Shown: piece by piece, positions 40,745 to 49,943 of the stretch | Numbering within the stretch: position 1 is the first letter of the stretch | Layout of the letters: every line of letters starts with the position of its first letter | Assembly (NCBI GenBank): GCA_016926475.1 | Contig: JAFGON010000071.1 | Span: 1 to 58,012, forward strand | Length of the DNA stretch: 58,012 nucleotides | Source of the DNA: a candidate division WOR-3 bacterium | GTDB lineage: Bacteria; SDB-A | Direction of reading: 5' to 3' | Translations under genes and position numbers: made by a program | The notes under the pieces: model-generated | The model's input: only the letters and a program-made list of their open reading frames with translations | What the model was told of the DNA's origin: nothing | Databases searched by the model: none

Positions 40745-42312
40745 TAAAACAAAGTTATTTTCTGGGTAACCTGTATGGTAGCTTCACCTGAATTGAATAC
40801 ACCGTTGACAAAATAGAGACTTATTGGAAGAGCCATCCCGTTTCTGTCCCTTCCGTCCCATGAGAAACAATGCTGCCCTTCCTCCAGCCGGCCTTCGAAA
40901 ACAGTCGCCATTTCCCTTCCTGTGATATCGTTAATGGTAATTCTTATGTTTCCCGGAACCAATGCCTCTATAAAAAATTTCGCTCCAGTCGCGCCTAGTG
41001 AACTTGGAAACACGCTCATAATTCGAACTGGGAGGGAATCAGTTGAATTCGTCACGGTCTGAGCGTCTGACCTTATGAATTCGATCAATTCGTCGACAAT
41101 AACTGAATAGCGATTGGAACCAGAAAAGTTTTGAGGAAACAATACCATTAAATTGCCGGATCTTGCCAAAATCGGAATGCTGGAAATTCTCAAAAGTGTG
41201 TCTTCAAAGGGACAGGTAGAAAAATTGTTGACTGAAAAATAAAAATCCAATGGCAATTCCCCGTACAAAGTTCCACATATGTTATCGTATTCCATAACTT
41301 CCGAGGGATTCAGCGTAAAACCCGAATATTTCGTGAAGTTGGAAGAATACAAAGCTTTTAGGGCTGAAAAACCCAAGAGGACAACTGGTTTTTCTCTGTA
41401 AATTTCCGAAATGTACTTTGCCAAATCGTCGGAAACGACAAAGTTTTCACCTGTTCTGACAAAAACAATCGAAGCATTTTCGCAGAGGTCTCTGCATGTC
41501 TCTTCTGTTATGTATGAAATAGGAATAATGGCAGTTTTATGCAACCCTAAGCCATCATCTGGGTTCTTTAATTCTTTTGATTCATTTACAAGGTTCGATA
41601 ATTCAGTAGCTATTCTCAATCCTGAAGGTCTTTCGTCGACATCGGTTAAAAAAACATACTCATAATCGGCATGGTCAGAGACATAAAAGAAATCCAAAGG
41701 ACTCTTAACCGGTAAGGCGTTACCAAAATTATTGACGAGCACTTCAGCGGAATAAAATCCTGGTCCTATGTTTCCGAATCTGACTATCATTGAATTGGAA
41801 TCGAAAAAGGAAGAAGAGATGGAAGTGTCCCACATGTCGGGAAATCTTCTGATCCTGACGATTCTTCCAAACCTCTGATTTACAAAAGGATTGTGAAATA
41901 TCCTGACAGTAGCGTTTTTCTCAGAAACCTCGGTTTTTAAACTGTCTATCCTGAATACCACTGGAATCTTGAAAAGCAGGGATTCGCTTGTTTCGCCTTT
42001 GTAAGCGGACATCAAGACGTGTATCACTGTATCAGGCGCTAAATTTTGCCTAAACGTCAATTCAATATTGCCCCTCTGTCTTGAAGGATCAAACCGGGAG
42101 CAGTGAATTACGTAAAAATTTCCCTGAACTGCGACCACGCTGTCGAACTTTTTATTTTCTTCCTGAATTGAAAATAAAAGGGATACTCTTTCTCCGGGGG
42201 AAGCAAATCCGTCTGAATTAGCGGACTCTGATTCGTCTATAAGGCCAAACTCGACTTGGGTGACTGCGGCTTTCAAGGGGCAGAAAATTATCATCGCCAC
42301 CAATAGGCACAA
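40744..42312 (-). CDS. secreted protein with FlgD-Ig-like C terminus, starting at a tRNA 3' end
   Basis: About 522 residues. A hydrophobic N terminus (LCLLVAMIIFCPLKAA) acts as signal peptide. The middle contains beta-rich repeats and an alpha/beta region (IIPISYITEETCRDLC; FVVSDDLAKYISEIY) vaguely like gingipain-type C25 domains; I see no active-site pair. The C terminus is a FlgD-Ig sorting-type domain (INDITGREMATVFEGRLEEG then FSWDGRDRNGMALPISLY). The open frame runs back through tRNA-Thr, but that part is tRNA sequence; the first usable start after it is TTG 42312, two bases beyond the tRNA (TTG 42303 and GTG 42300 are alternatives). Confidence 0.65.
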   Translation of the reverse strand: MCLLVAMIIFCPLKAAVTQVEFGLIDESESANSDGFASPGERVSLLFSIQEENKKFDSVVAVQGNFYVIHCSRFDPSRQRGNIELTFRQNLAPDTVIHVLMSAYKGETSESLLFKIPVVFRIDSLKTEVSEKNATVRIFHNPFVNQRFGRIVRIRRFPDMWDTSISSSFFDSNSMIVRFGNIGPGFYSAEVLVNNFGNALPVKSPLDFFYVSDHADYEYVFLTDVDERPSGLRIATELSNLVNESKELKNPDDGLGLHKTAIIPISYITEETCRDLCENASIVFVRTGENFVVSDDLAKYISEIYREKPVVLLGFSALKALYSSNFTKYSGFTLNPSEVMEYDNICGTLYGELPLDFYFSVNNFSTCPFEDTLLRISSIPILARSGNLMVLFPQNFSGSNRYSVIVDELIEFIRSDAQTVTNSTDSLPVRIMSVFPSSLGATGAKFFIEALVPGNIRITINDITGREMATVFEGRLEEGQHCFSWDGRDRNGMALPISLYFVNGVFNSGEATIQVTQKITLF

Positions 42313-42314
42313 AA

Positions 42315-42387
42315 AGCCGATGGGCGGATTCGAACCGCCTACCCGCGCATTACGAATGCGCTGCTCTACCATCTGAGCTACACCGGC
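42315..42387 (-). tRNA. tRNA-Thr (anticodon CGT)
   Basis: 73-nt cloverleaf on the minus strand: acceptor GCCGGTG/CATCGGC, D stem GCTC/GAGC, anticodon stem GCGCA/TGCGC with loop TTCGTAA (CGT, reads ACG), T stem GGCGG/CCGCC with TTCGAAT loop, discriminator T. CCA is not encoded. A protein-coding frame begins immediately after it. Confidence 0.95.
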
Positions 42388-42405
42388 CTTCTTCATAATT
42401 CATAA

Positions 42406-42433
42406 ATTATAAATCTAATTGACAATATTTCAA
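42406..42433 (-). promoter_or_regulatory. promoter of tRNA-Thr and the following FlgD-Ig gene
   Basis: Minus strand TTGAAA (42433-42428), 16 bp, TATAAT (42411-42406), 18 bases before the tRNA 5' end. Confidence 0.65.
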
Positions 42434-42442
42434 CAGCAAAAT

Positions 42443-43177
42443 TCATCTGACAGGTTCGCATCCGGTTTCGTCAAAGGGAATTCTTTTGTTTATGTGAAAA
42501 TAAACACCTGAATACACTCTGCAGTCTAAATCTCTGCCTTCATTTTCAGCGTATGGGTGTATCCACCAAATATCGGTTTTATAAGAAGGATAAGCGTAAT
42601 AACTGTAAACTGATCCAGAAGACCTCGGTCTCAGCCCCACCTTCGATACTACTGGATACGAGCTGTCTCCGTTTTCTTCTATAACCTTAAGCAAAGATTC
42701 CAAAACATTTTCCGGTCTGTCTTCGTAGCCTTCGACATAGAAATCCGCAGCAGCTCCCATTATGTGTTTAGATGTCATTGATACTTCATGCGGATTACCT
42801 GAATCTCCATTTTCGTTTACATATTTATACAAGTCTGCGGCAATATACCTGTTGTGCTTTATCGACCTGTACCCAGATATTATAAAGACTTGAGAGTTTA
42901 TCTCGTTTTGAAGATCGTTGAGTAAATCCAGAAGATCCGGGTCTATTCCTCTTCTCGGAAGAGTTCCCGAATCGCCGTCGTAAAAAGTTTCTCCGTTCCA
43001 GACGATAGGTGGATTTTCTCCAGAATCCCCTTTACACCTGAAATCTTCGACGGTGATTTCCCTTAGTCGCAATGAACTGCCGGGGAGCAAAGCAAAAAAA
43101 ACAATGAGTGCAATATACAATAAGATAACACCTCCTTTTTTTGGTAAGGTCGGTTTTTCTTGTCCTTGTAAGCTCAA
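42443..43177 (-). CDS. M15/DUF882-like peptidoglycan peptidase
   Basis: Up to 244 residues. One hydrophobic N-terminal segment preceded by PKK (VILLYIALIVFFALLPG), then VEDFRCKGDSGENPP, VFIISGYRSIKHNRYIA and HIMGAAADFYVEG, the SGYRS/HN and H..GxAxD motifs of the YcbK/peptidase M15A group, with a further His in YSGVYFHIN. It probably cuts peptidoglycan in the periplasm. The start is uncertain: TTG 43177 keeps the basic n-region, but a strong GGAGGTG inside the frame (plus-strand positions 43131-43137) would favour a shorter protein. Divergent from proS, 31 bp apart. Confidence 0.7.
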   Translation of the reverse strand: MSLQGQEKPTLPKKGGVILLYIALIVFFALLPGSSLRLREITVEDFRCKGDSGENPPIVWNGETFYDGDSGTLPRRGIDPDLLDLLNDLQNEINSQVFIISGYRSIKHNRYIAADLYKYVNENGDSGNPHEVSMTSKHIMGAAADFYVEGYEDRPENVLESLLKVIEENGDSSYPVVSKVGLRPRSSGSVYSYYAYPSYKTDIWWIHPYAENEGRDLDCRVYSGVYFHINKRIPFDETGCEPVR

Positions 43178-43208
43178 TATGTTATATCACATTTTCAAAG
43201 GAGGAGAT

Positions 43209-44927
43209 ATGTTTTGGTCTAAATATTACATACCAACAACCAAAGAGATGCCTTCAGACGCTCTTCTGGCTAGCCATAAGCTGTTGTTGAAAGCCGGATT
43301 CATAAGACAGGAGCTGTCCGGCGCCTACAATTACCTCCCCCTCGGTTTGAAGACCATAGCTAAAATAATGAGAATCGTGAGGGAAGAGATGAACGCCATT
43401 GAAGCAGTGGAGCTTCTTGCGCCTTCACTCGCCTCCAAAGAGACTTGGCAAGCCACCGGTCGGTGGGAAGATTTCGGAAGCGATATGTTTAAATTCAAAG
43501 ACAGGAAAAACAGAGACATTTGTCTTGCTCCAACCCACGAAGAAATAATAACAGGACTCGCCAAGAGAGACTTCCGGTCATACAGGGACCTGCCCAAATA
43601 CCTTTATCAAATTCAGACTAAGTTCAGGGATGAACCTAGGCCTAGGAGCGGCGTTCTAAGGATGAGGCAGTTTCTCATGAAAGATTCATACAGCTTCGAC
43701 AAAGACGAAGAAGGTCTTGCGGTTTCATACGAATCGCATAAAAAAGCTTACCAGAGTATCTTCACAAAAAGCGGGCTCCATTTTAGAATCGTCTCCGCTT
43801 CAAGTGGCTTGATGGGAGGATCGGATTCAGAAGAATTCATGATACCTTCCGAATCCGGCGAAGATCGAATAGTTTACTGCGAAAAATGCGATTATTCCGC
43901 CAACCTTGAGGTTGCATCTTCAAAAGTAGAAAGCATCTCTTATCCTTCAAAGGCCATGGAAAAGGTCAACACTCCTGTGGGGGGGTCTGTTGATGAAGTC
44001 TCTGCTTTCTTGGGGTTTAAAAAAGACAGGATGATTAAAAGCTTGCTTTGGATGGTGGGAGAAAAACCTCATTTTCTCCTTCTATGCGGCGAAGACGAGT
44101 TGTCGGAGGCAAAACTCGCCAAGCACCTTGGCGCCGGAAGGCCTGCACATGCCGAAGAAATTCTGAAAATCACGGGAGCACCCGCTGGTTATGTGGGGCC
44201 GATAGGCGTAAAAAATGTAGCTGTTTACGCCGACGAAAGACTGCAGACAGCGACTGGGATGTGCACGGGGGCCAACGAATTTCACTACCACTTCACCAAC
44301 ATCGACATCGAAAGGGACATTCAAGTCAAAGGATATTTAGACCTGAGAGAGGTCAAAAAAGACGAAAAATGCTTGAAATGCGGAGGTATTCTCAACGTAG
44401 AAAACGCTGTCGAAGTCGGTCATATTTTCAAACTCGGCACAAAATATTCAAAGAGCATGAAAGCCAATTTTACCGACGAAAAAGGGGAAGAAAGACCATT
44501 TGTGATGGGAAGTTATGGAATTGGCATAGAGCGGATTATGGCTTCTGCAATAGAACAAAATCACGATGAAAACGGCATAATTTGGCCTGTGACCATATCG
44601 CCGTTTGAAGTTATTGTCATTCCATTGAATCTACACGACACAAAAGTTAAAAACACCGCTTTTTCATTGTGTGAGGAACTAAAATCTCATTCGATTGAAT
44701 ACATCATCGACGACAGGGAAGAAAGGGCTGGTATTAAATTCAAGGACGCCGACTTGATAGGTATTCCTCTGAGGATAACCATTGGAGAAAAAAACATCGC
44801 CAAAGGCTTGGTTGAAGTAAAAAGAAGGGATTCTTCCACCGTGGCGACTGTGCCGATTGAAAAGACTGTCGGAGAAGTCAAAAAACACTTGAAAGATCTC
44901 TACAATCTATGCTCAATTACTGAATGA
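43209..44927 (+). CDS. proS: prolyl-tRNA synthetase
   Basis: 572 residues from ATG 43209, which follows AAAGGAGGAG; the frame is open further upstream but only over the divergent gene. Class II motifs: GLKTIAKIMRIVREEMN, the proline-site block PTHEEIITGLAKRDFRSY and YQIQTKFRDEPRPRSGVLRM, then the bacterial editing (INS) domain (about 225-400) and KSMKANFTDEKGE followed by GSYGIGIERIMA, plus an anticodon-binding C terminus. Bacterial-type ProRS of normal length. It heads an operon with pheS and pheT. Confidence 0.95.
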   Translation: MFWSKYYIPTTKEMPSDALLASHKLLLKAGFIRQELSGAYNYLPLGLKTIAKIMRIVREEMNAIEAVELLAPSLASKETWQATGRWEDFGSDMFKFKDRKNRDICLAPTHEEIITGLAKRDFRSYRDLPKYLYQIQTKFRDEPRPRSGVLRMRQFLMKDSYSFDKDEEGLAVSYESHKKAYQSIFTKSGLHFRIVSASSGLMGGSDSEEFMIPSESGEDRIVYCEKCDYSANLEVASSKVESISYPSKAMEKVNTPVGGSVDEVSAFLGFKKDRMIKSLLWMVGEKPHFLLLCGEDELSEAKLAKHLGAGRPAHAEEILKITGAPAGYVGPIGVKNVAVYADERLQTATGMCTGANEFHYHFTNIDIERDIQVKGYLDLREVKKDEKCLKCGGILNVENAVEVGHIFKLGTKYSKSMKANFTDEKGEERPFVMGSYGIGIERIMASAIEQNHDENGIIWPVTISPFEVIVIPLNLHDTKVKNTAFSLCEELKSHSIEYIIDDREERAGIKFKDADLIGIPLRITIGEKNIAKGLVEVKRRDSSTVATVPIEKTVGEVKKHLKDLYNLCSITE

Positions 44928-44938
44928 AAGGCGTTTTA

Positions 44939-46465
44939 ATGGAAAAAAATTCTCTCCATCCTCTCGAGATAAAGTTTTTAAAAAACCTTAAAAAGGGCAA
45001 CAATTTCAGCGTATCCTGCTATCCTCAAAATTCCGGATTGACCCCGGAAAACGTCAGGGGAATCATCGGTTGGTTTAAAGCAAAAAATTGGCTCGAAGAA
45101 GTTGAGGAAAAGGTTTCTATAAGAGCGGAGATAACCGACGAGGGAAAAACATACGCCCAAAACGGTCATCCCATGAGACTCGTTTTAGACAAACTTGCAA
45201 TTTCTCCGCTGACCATAAAAGAGATGATAGAAACCACCGGATACGGACAAGCCGAAATTGGAAAAGCTGTCGGTTTCTTGAAAAAAAATGAACTCGCCCT
45301 GGAAAATGACGGCTTTATAAGCCCAACCGGAAAAACTATCCCCGAATACCTTGAAATTTTGGAAAAACTTATGAATACATCTCTCAAAAAAGAACTCGAC
45401 CTTGAATCCCTTTCAGATATGGAACTCAAGGTACTCGAAGAGAACGCAAAAAAAAGAGGTTCTGGTTCCATATTCAGGCTCAAAGAAATGAAAACGGTCG
45501 TTTACCGACTTAACGAAGAAGGTGAAAAAGCCAGAGCTTCAATTGAAGGAGCTGAAGACGCCGAAGAAATTGGAGCTCTTACTCCGGAAATGCTGAGAGA
45601 AAGATCATGGGACGGTAAACTTTTCAGAAAATACGGTTTTTCTATTAAACCGAGAACGAAACTTGCCGGCAGATTTCACCCTTACGGCAGATTCCTTGAC
45701 ACAGTCAGAAAAGAATTGACTTCGATGGGATTCACAGAGATGAGAGGTCCTATCGTAGAATCGGAATTTTTCAACAACGATGTTCTTTTCATGCCGCAGT
45801 ATCATTCCGCCAGAGACATACACGATATCTACATAGTAAAGGAGCCTTCAAAAGCCAACGATATACCAGTCAACATTTTAAAAAAAATTGCTTCCGCTCA
45901 CAGAGACGGAGGCAGGTCCGGTTCCCGGGGTTGGGGTTATGATTTTGACACTGAAAAAACCCAGCGACTTGTCCTCAGAAGCCAAGGAACCGCGATAAGC
46001 GCGAGGGAGATGACAAAAAAACCTCCCGTGCCCGGAAAATTTTTTGCTATAGCCAGATGCTTCAGGTACGACAGCGTCGATGCAACACACGCGCCGGATT
46101 TTTTCCAAATAGAGGGAATCGTTCTAGAGGAAAATATTAACTTCAGACACCTTCTTGGTCTCCTTTCGAATTTCGCGCAAAACCTCGCTCACGCAGAAGA
46201 GATCAAATTCGTCCCCGGATATTTCCCTTTCACAGAACCATCCGTCGAGGCCATGATTAAACATCCGCAATTAGGATGGATCGAATTGGGTGGAGCTGGT
46301 ATTTTCAGACCCGAGATCACGGTTTCTCTTGAGATACCTTGCCCGGTGATTGCGTGGGGTCTCGGTCTTGACAGAATGGCAATGAACGCCCTAAAGATAA
46401 ACGACATAAGAGAATTGTTCACGCAAGATTTCGAAAAAATACGTTCAGCAAAGGTGGTTTTATAA
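44939..46465 (+). CDS. pheS: phenylalanyl-tRNA synthetase alpha subunit, archaeal/eukaryotic type
   Basis: 508 residues. The N-terminal 230 residues hold winged-helix domains (GLTPENVRGIIGWFKAKNW; PLTIKEMIETTGYGQAEIGK), then the class II core with MRGPIVESEFFNNDVLFMPQ, LRSQGTAISAREMTKK, ARCFRYDSVDATHAPDFFQI and LGLDRMAMNALKI. Length and domain order match archaeal-type PheS, not the about 340-residue bacterial one. ATG 44939 has AAAGG eight bases ahead; ATG 44924, overlapping the proS stop, is the alternative. pheT follows with TAATG overlap. Confidence 0.92.
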   Translation: MEKNSLHPLEIKFLKNLKKGNNFSVSCYPQNSGLTPENVRGIIGWFKAKNWLEEVEEKVSIRAEITDEGKTYAQNGHPMRLVLDKLAISPLTIKEMIETTGYGQAEIGKAVGFLKKNELALENDGFISPTGKTIPEYLEILEKLMNTSLKKELDLESLSDMELKVLEENAKKRGSGSIFRLKEMKTVVYRLNEEGEKARASIEGAEDAEEIGALTPEMLRERSWDGKLFRKYGFSIKPRTKLAGRFHPYGRFLDTVRKELTSMGFTEMRGPIVESEFFNNDVLFMPQYHSARDIHDIYIVKEPSKANDIPVNILKKIASAHRDGGRSGSRGWGYDFDTEKTQRLVLRSQGTAISAREMTKKPPVPGKFFAIARCFRYDSVDATHAPDFFQIEGIVLEENINFRHLLGLLSNFAQNLAHAEEIKFVPGYFPFTEPSVEAMIKHPQLGWIELGGAGIFRPEITVSLEIPCPVIAWGLGLDRMAMNALKINDIRELFTQDFEKIRSAKVVL

Positions 46466-48156
46466 TGCCAAAGGTCGTAACGGAAAAACAATCGCTTCTC
46501 TCTCTGGCAGAAAAACCCATAAGCTTGGAAAAAATTCAAGAATTGTCATGGCTGGCAAAAGCAGAGATGACCATTTCAGCTGACACGGAAGAAATAACAC
46601 TTGAATTTGCAGACACAAACAGACCTGATCTATGGTCCCCAGAAGGCCTCATGAGACTCATCAACCAGTATCTTGAGGGAAAAGCCAGGGATTATTCTTA
46701 CCTTTCGGATCCATACGACAACGAAAAATACGTTATCGTCGAGGAAAGTGTCCAGCGAGTCAGACCATACATAGGTATGTTTCTCTGCAAAATGCCTCCC
46801 GTCACAGAAAAGACGCTTAAGAGTTTAATTCAGACACAGGAAAAACTGGCGGAAAATTACGGAAAAAAAAGAAAAATAGTCAGCATTGGACTTTACCCCG
46901 CATCTATTGTCGATTTTCCGATAATATACAAAGGCGTAAAACCCAATGAAGAGTCTTTCACTCCTCTTGGATTCGAAGAAGAAATGACTCTGGCAGAAAT
47001 TTTAGTGAAGCACCCAAAAGGAATCGAATACAGAGATATTCTCGAAGCAAGAAAATGCGTGCCTTTGATGGTAGATAAAAAGGGTGAAATTCTCTCTTTT
47101 CCGCCAATCATAAATTCAAGGAGAACCGGAGAGGTGAAAATCGGAGACACATACCTAGCGGTTGAAGCCACGGGAAACGATCTTTCGGCAGTTCGACTCG
47201 TTCTGAACATTTTCGCCATGAACCTCAGCGACAGAGGAGGACAAATCACAAGGATGAGGTCGCTGTACCCCGACAATCAAATTTATACTTTTCCCACGGA
47301 CGAAACTGAAGAGTTCTACCTAAACATACCTCAAGTGAATAATCTTCTCGGAAGCGAATTCGGAATAGAAAAAATTTCGTCTAACCTGAGAAAGATGGGT
47401 CTAAAATCCAAAAAAGGTACTTTCGACAAAGAACTTATTGTGACAGTTCCTTTTTACAGAAGGGACATAATGCACGAAGTGGACATTATTGAAGACATCG
47501 CTATAGCTTCGGATTACAACGATTTCGAACCTCAGATGCCCGAAAGCTACACCAAAGGAGGCTTGAGTCCACAGCAGGAACGGGTGGACACTGTTCGTCA
47601 GATATCAATTGGTATGGGGTTTTTAGAATATATGGGTAATATACTGACTTCGAAGGAGACGATGAAGACTTGCGCCGGAAAGCACAGCGACCCAATCGAA
47701 ATCGCAAACCCCATGACTTCAATGTTTTCATGTCTTCGGGATTTTCTTTTTCCAGGACTCCTCACCGCAGAATCAAAAAACAGCAAATCCTTGTATCCTC
47801 ACCATATCTTTGAAACAGGAGAAATCGTGAGAAAGGTTTTCGGACAAGAAGCTCTTAAAACGGACACTGTGTTTTCAATAGCCTACTTGATAGCAGGACC
47901 CGAGACAAATTTTTCTGATATATATTCTGTTATTGACACCATTTGCGAAATGCTCTCCGTGAAATTATCTCTTTTGGAAAAAGATTTCGATTTTTTCATT
48001 CCAGGCAGAAGCGCTTGTGTCTATCTCAACGGAGTAAATTCGGGATTTTTGGGGGAAGTTTCTCCAAAATTGCTCGATGTTCTTGGAATCAGAATGCCGT
48101 TGGTTTTATGCGAAATAAATGACATAAGTTTTTTATTTGAAAGGAAAGCAAATTGA
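46465..48156 (+). CDS. pheT: phenylalanyl-tRNA synthetase beta subunit, archaeal/eukaryotic type
   Basis: 563 residues, far shorter than bacterial PheT (about 800) and without its N-terminal EMAP and C-terminal anticodon domains. Signatures of the archaeal form: LEFADTNRPDLWSPEGLMRL, VRLVLNIFAMNLSDRGGQI and MHEVDIIEDIAIASDYNDFE, with GNILTSKETMK and ETGEIVRKVFG near the end. It forms the alpha2-beta2 enzyme with the preceding subunit. TTGA overlap with the OsmC gene. Confidence 0.92.
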   Translation: MPKVVTEKQSLLSLAEKPISLEKIQELSWLAKAEMTISADTEEITLEFADTNRPDLWSPEGLMRLINQYLEGKARDYSYLSDPYDNEKYVIVEESVQRVRPYIGMFLCKMPPVTEKTLKSLIQTQEKLAENYGKKRKIVSIGLYPASIVDFPIIYKGVKPNEESFTPLGFEEEMTLAEILVKHPKGIEYRDILEARKCVPLMVDKKGEILSFPPIINSRRTGEVKIGDTYLAVEATGNDLSAVRLVLNIFAMNLSDRGGQITRMRSLYPDNQIYTFPTDETEEFYLNIPQVNNLLGSEFGIEKISSNLRKMGLKSKKGTFDKELIVTVPFYRRDIMHEVDIIEDIAIASDYNDFEPQMPESYTKGGLSPQQERVDTVRQISIGMGFLEYMGNILTSKETMKTCAGKHSDPIEIANPMTSMFSCLRDFLFPGLLTAESKNSKSLYPHHIFETGEIVRKVFGQEALKTDTVFSIAYLIAGPETNFSDIYSVIDTICEMLSVKLSLLEKDFDFFIPGRSACVYLNGVNSGFLGEVSPKLLDVLGIRMPLVLCEINDISFLFERKAN

Positions 48157-48566
48157 AGTGCACAACTAATTGGATAAGTGACATGAAATTCGAAACTCAT
48201 CTCGGACACCATACAGTTAAGATGGACACCGTGGAAAATTTTGGAGGTCATGACGAGGCTCCCATGCCGAAAAGCCTTTTGTTGGCAAGCCTTTCAGGAT
48301 GTACTGGCATGGATGTGGTCTCTATATTAAAAAAAATGCAAGTAAAAAATTACCAACTGCAAATCGAATGCAGCGCAAAACAATCGGATGAACATCCCAA
48401 GATTTTCACCGAAATAAACTTAAAATACGTTTTTAAGGGAAAAGACCTTCCTCTTGACAAAATAGAAAAAGCCGTGGACCTTTCCTTCACAAAATACTGC
48501 GGAGTGACCGCGATGCTTCAAAAAAGTTCAATTCTGACAAAAGAAATAGAAGTGCTGTCTTTTTAA
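48153..48566 (+). CDS. OsmC-family protein
   Basis: 137 residues from TTG 48153. OsmC fold with the peroxidatic-site pattern PMPKSLLLASLSGCTGMDVV and a second Cys in TKYCGVTAMLQKS. These two cysteines are the catalytic pair of OsmC/Ohr thiol peroxidases; the family also contains members of unknown role (YhfA type), which this one resembles in length. The end of a plus-strand operon; no terminator hairpin is visible in the 33 bp before the convergent gene. Confidence 0.85.
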   Translation: MKCTTNWISDMKFETHLGHHTVKMDTVENFGGHDEAPMPKSLLLASLSGCTGMDVVSILKKMQVKNYQLQIECSAKQSDEHPKIFTEINLKYVFKGKDLPLDKIEKAVDLSFTKYCGVTAMLQKSSILTKEIEVLSF

Positions 48567-48599
48567 AATACGAATAATCAAGATTTACGGCGCGACCTC

Positions 48600-49250
48600 T
48601 CATTTAAGAATTTCAACAATTTTTTCTAAAAATTCCGCTCTTTGCGGTCTGTTGTGCCCCGACAACACAATTTCTGGTTTAAAATCCAGGCACTTTTTCA
48701 AGTGCTCGATGAACTCAGCTCTATCAGTCTCCAATTCCGGTACTATGTTTTCAGCGTCATCTCCAATATTGTCGCCAACAAAAAGAATTCCTTCGTTTTT
48801 ATAGAAAACGCTGATGCCGTCGACTGTGTGCCCTGGCGTTGAAAAGATTTGGATTGAATCATCTAAAAAGTTCAGTTCGCCATCGAACGTGACGTTAGGA
48901 AAGCATTTCCCGACTTCTCCTCTCGTATATTCCCTCTTGGATGACAACAATTCATCAAAACATTTTTTTTGCAACTCGGCGGATTTTCTGTGGGAAATTA
49001 TTTCTTTTCCTTTGAAAAAACAATTACCCCAGACATGATCCCAGTGATAATGCGTGTTGACGACTTTGATGGGTTTTTTGGGGTCAATTCTGCTCATGAT
49101 CAATTCCGAACTATCAGATCCGAATCCAGTGTCGATTATGTAATTGTTCTTTTTGGATCTGACTATATAGCAGTTAGTGGGGCAACCTGGTATTACATAC
49201 TGGACAAGACAGGTTACATCAGATGAAATCTTTTCAAATTCATGTTCCAC
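48600..49250 (-). CDS. metallo-beta-lactamase-fold hydrolase (glyoxalase II-like)
   Basis: 216 residues. Metal motif THYHWDHVWGN, third ligand in FSTPGHTVDG, then FVGDNIGD and VLSGHNRP complete a two-metal MBL site. The closest general class is glyoxalase II-like hydrolases; substrate unknown. It is the second gene of a minus-strand pair, 18 bp after another MBL-fold gene of a different subgroup. Confidence 0.85.
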   Translation of the reverse strand: MEHEFEKISSDVTCLVQYVIPGCPTNCYIVRSKKNNYIIDTGFGSDSSELIMSRIDPKKPIKVVNTHYHWDHVWGNCFFKGKEIISHRKSAELQKKCFDELLSSKREYTRGEVGKCFPNVTFDGELNFLDDSIQIFSTPGHTVDGISVFYKNEGILFVGDNIGDDAENIVPELETDRAEFIEHLKKCLDFKPEIVLSGHNRPQRAEFLEKIVEILK

Positions 49251-49268
49251 TTGGTATTCCGTCTCCTC

Positions 49269-49919
49269 TCAGAGTTTGTGTTTCAGAACCAAAACCTTTG
49301 TCTCCTCGGGCAAACCTCCGATTTCGACTTCACAAGAATCAATAATTTCGACATTGTTTTTATTTTTGAGAAATTCTCCAACTGAAGAAATGGGAAAATC
49401 GAGAACTTCGGTTTTATAATGCATAGGAATCACGATTTTGCATTCGAGTTTTTCCGCAATTTCATCCGCCTGATTGGCATCTATGGTGTAATGACCCCCG
49501 ACGGGCGTCAAAAGAATATCTACTCTTCCAATTTCTTCCCTCTTTGCACCGTCCAAAACTTCTCCAAGATCACCGAGATGACACACCTTCAAACCATCGA
49601 TCTCTATTACGAATACTATGTTTTCTCCCCTCTCGGATCCGCCTTTGTCGTCATGAAAAGTTTTTACCCCTTTTATCCTGATCCCTTTAACTTTTTTAAT
49701 CCCTGTCTCTTTGACGACAATGAAATTTCCCGGTACCGATTCCACGCTGTTGTGGTCCGAATGCGAATGGCTTACAACGACTATATCGGCTTCTTCGTCA
49801 ATCTTCCCATAGCCTACGGAACCACCGCAGCCGCCTGATTTATAAGGATCTGTAAGTATTCTCAAACCGCTTTTTGAAGTGATCATAAAGCATGAATGCC
49901 CAAGCCACTTAATATTCAT
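49269..49919 (-). CDS. metallo-beta-lactamase-fold hydrolase (UlaG/YtkL-like)
   Basis: 216 residues. It opens KWLGHSCFMITSKSGLRILT, as in UlaG/UPF0173 proteins, with the metal motif VVSHSHSDHNSVES and later CHLGDLGEV, LTPVGGHYTID and IPMHYKTEV. This subgroup acts on small phospho-compounds or is of unknown use. GGAGG five bases before ATG 49919. It lies 24 bp from the divergent cyclase gene. Confidence 0.85.
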   Translation of the reverse strand: MNIKWLGHSCFMITSKSGLRILTDPYKSGGCGGSVGYGKIDEEADIVVVSHSHSDHNSVESVPGNFIVVKETGIKKVKGIRIKGVKTFHDDKGGSERGENIVFVIEIDGLKVCHLGDLGEVLDGAKREEIGRVDILLTPVGGHYTIDANQADEIAEKLECKIVIPMHYKTEVLDFPISSVGEFLKNKNNVEIIDSCEVEIGGLPEETKVLVLKHKL

Positions 49920-49943
49920 TTTAACCTCCCGTGAGGCGCGACA

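Noticed and set aside
42313-42396. Apparent N-terminal extension of the FlgD-Ig protein (AQMVEQRIRNARVGGSNPP)
   Set aside because: This is the well-known false translation of a tRNA gene; tRNA-Thr folds perfectly here.
43053-43208. N-terminal extension of proS
   Set aside because: The extension is antisense to the divergent peptidase gene; ATG 43209 has AAAGGAGGAG and matches the family start.
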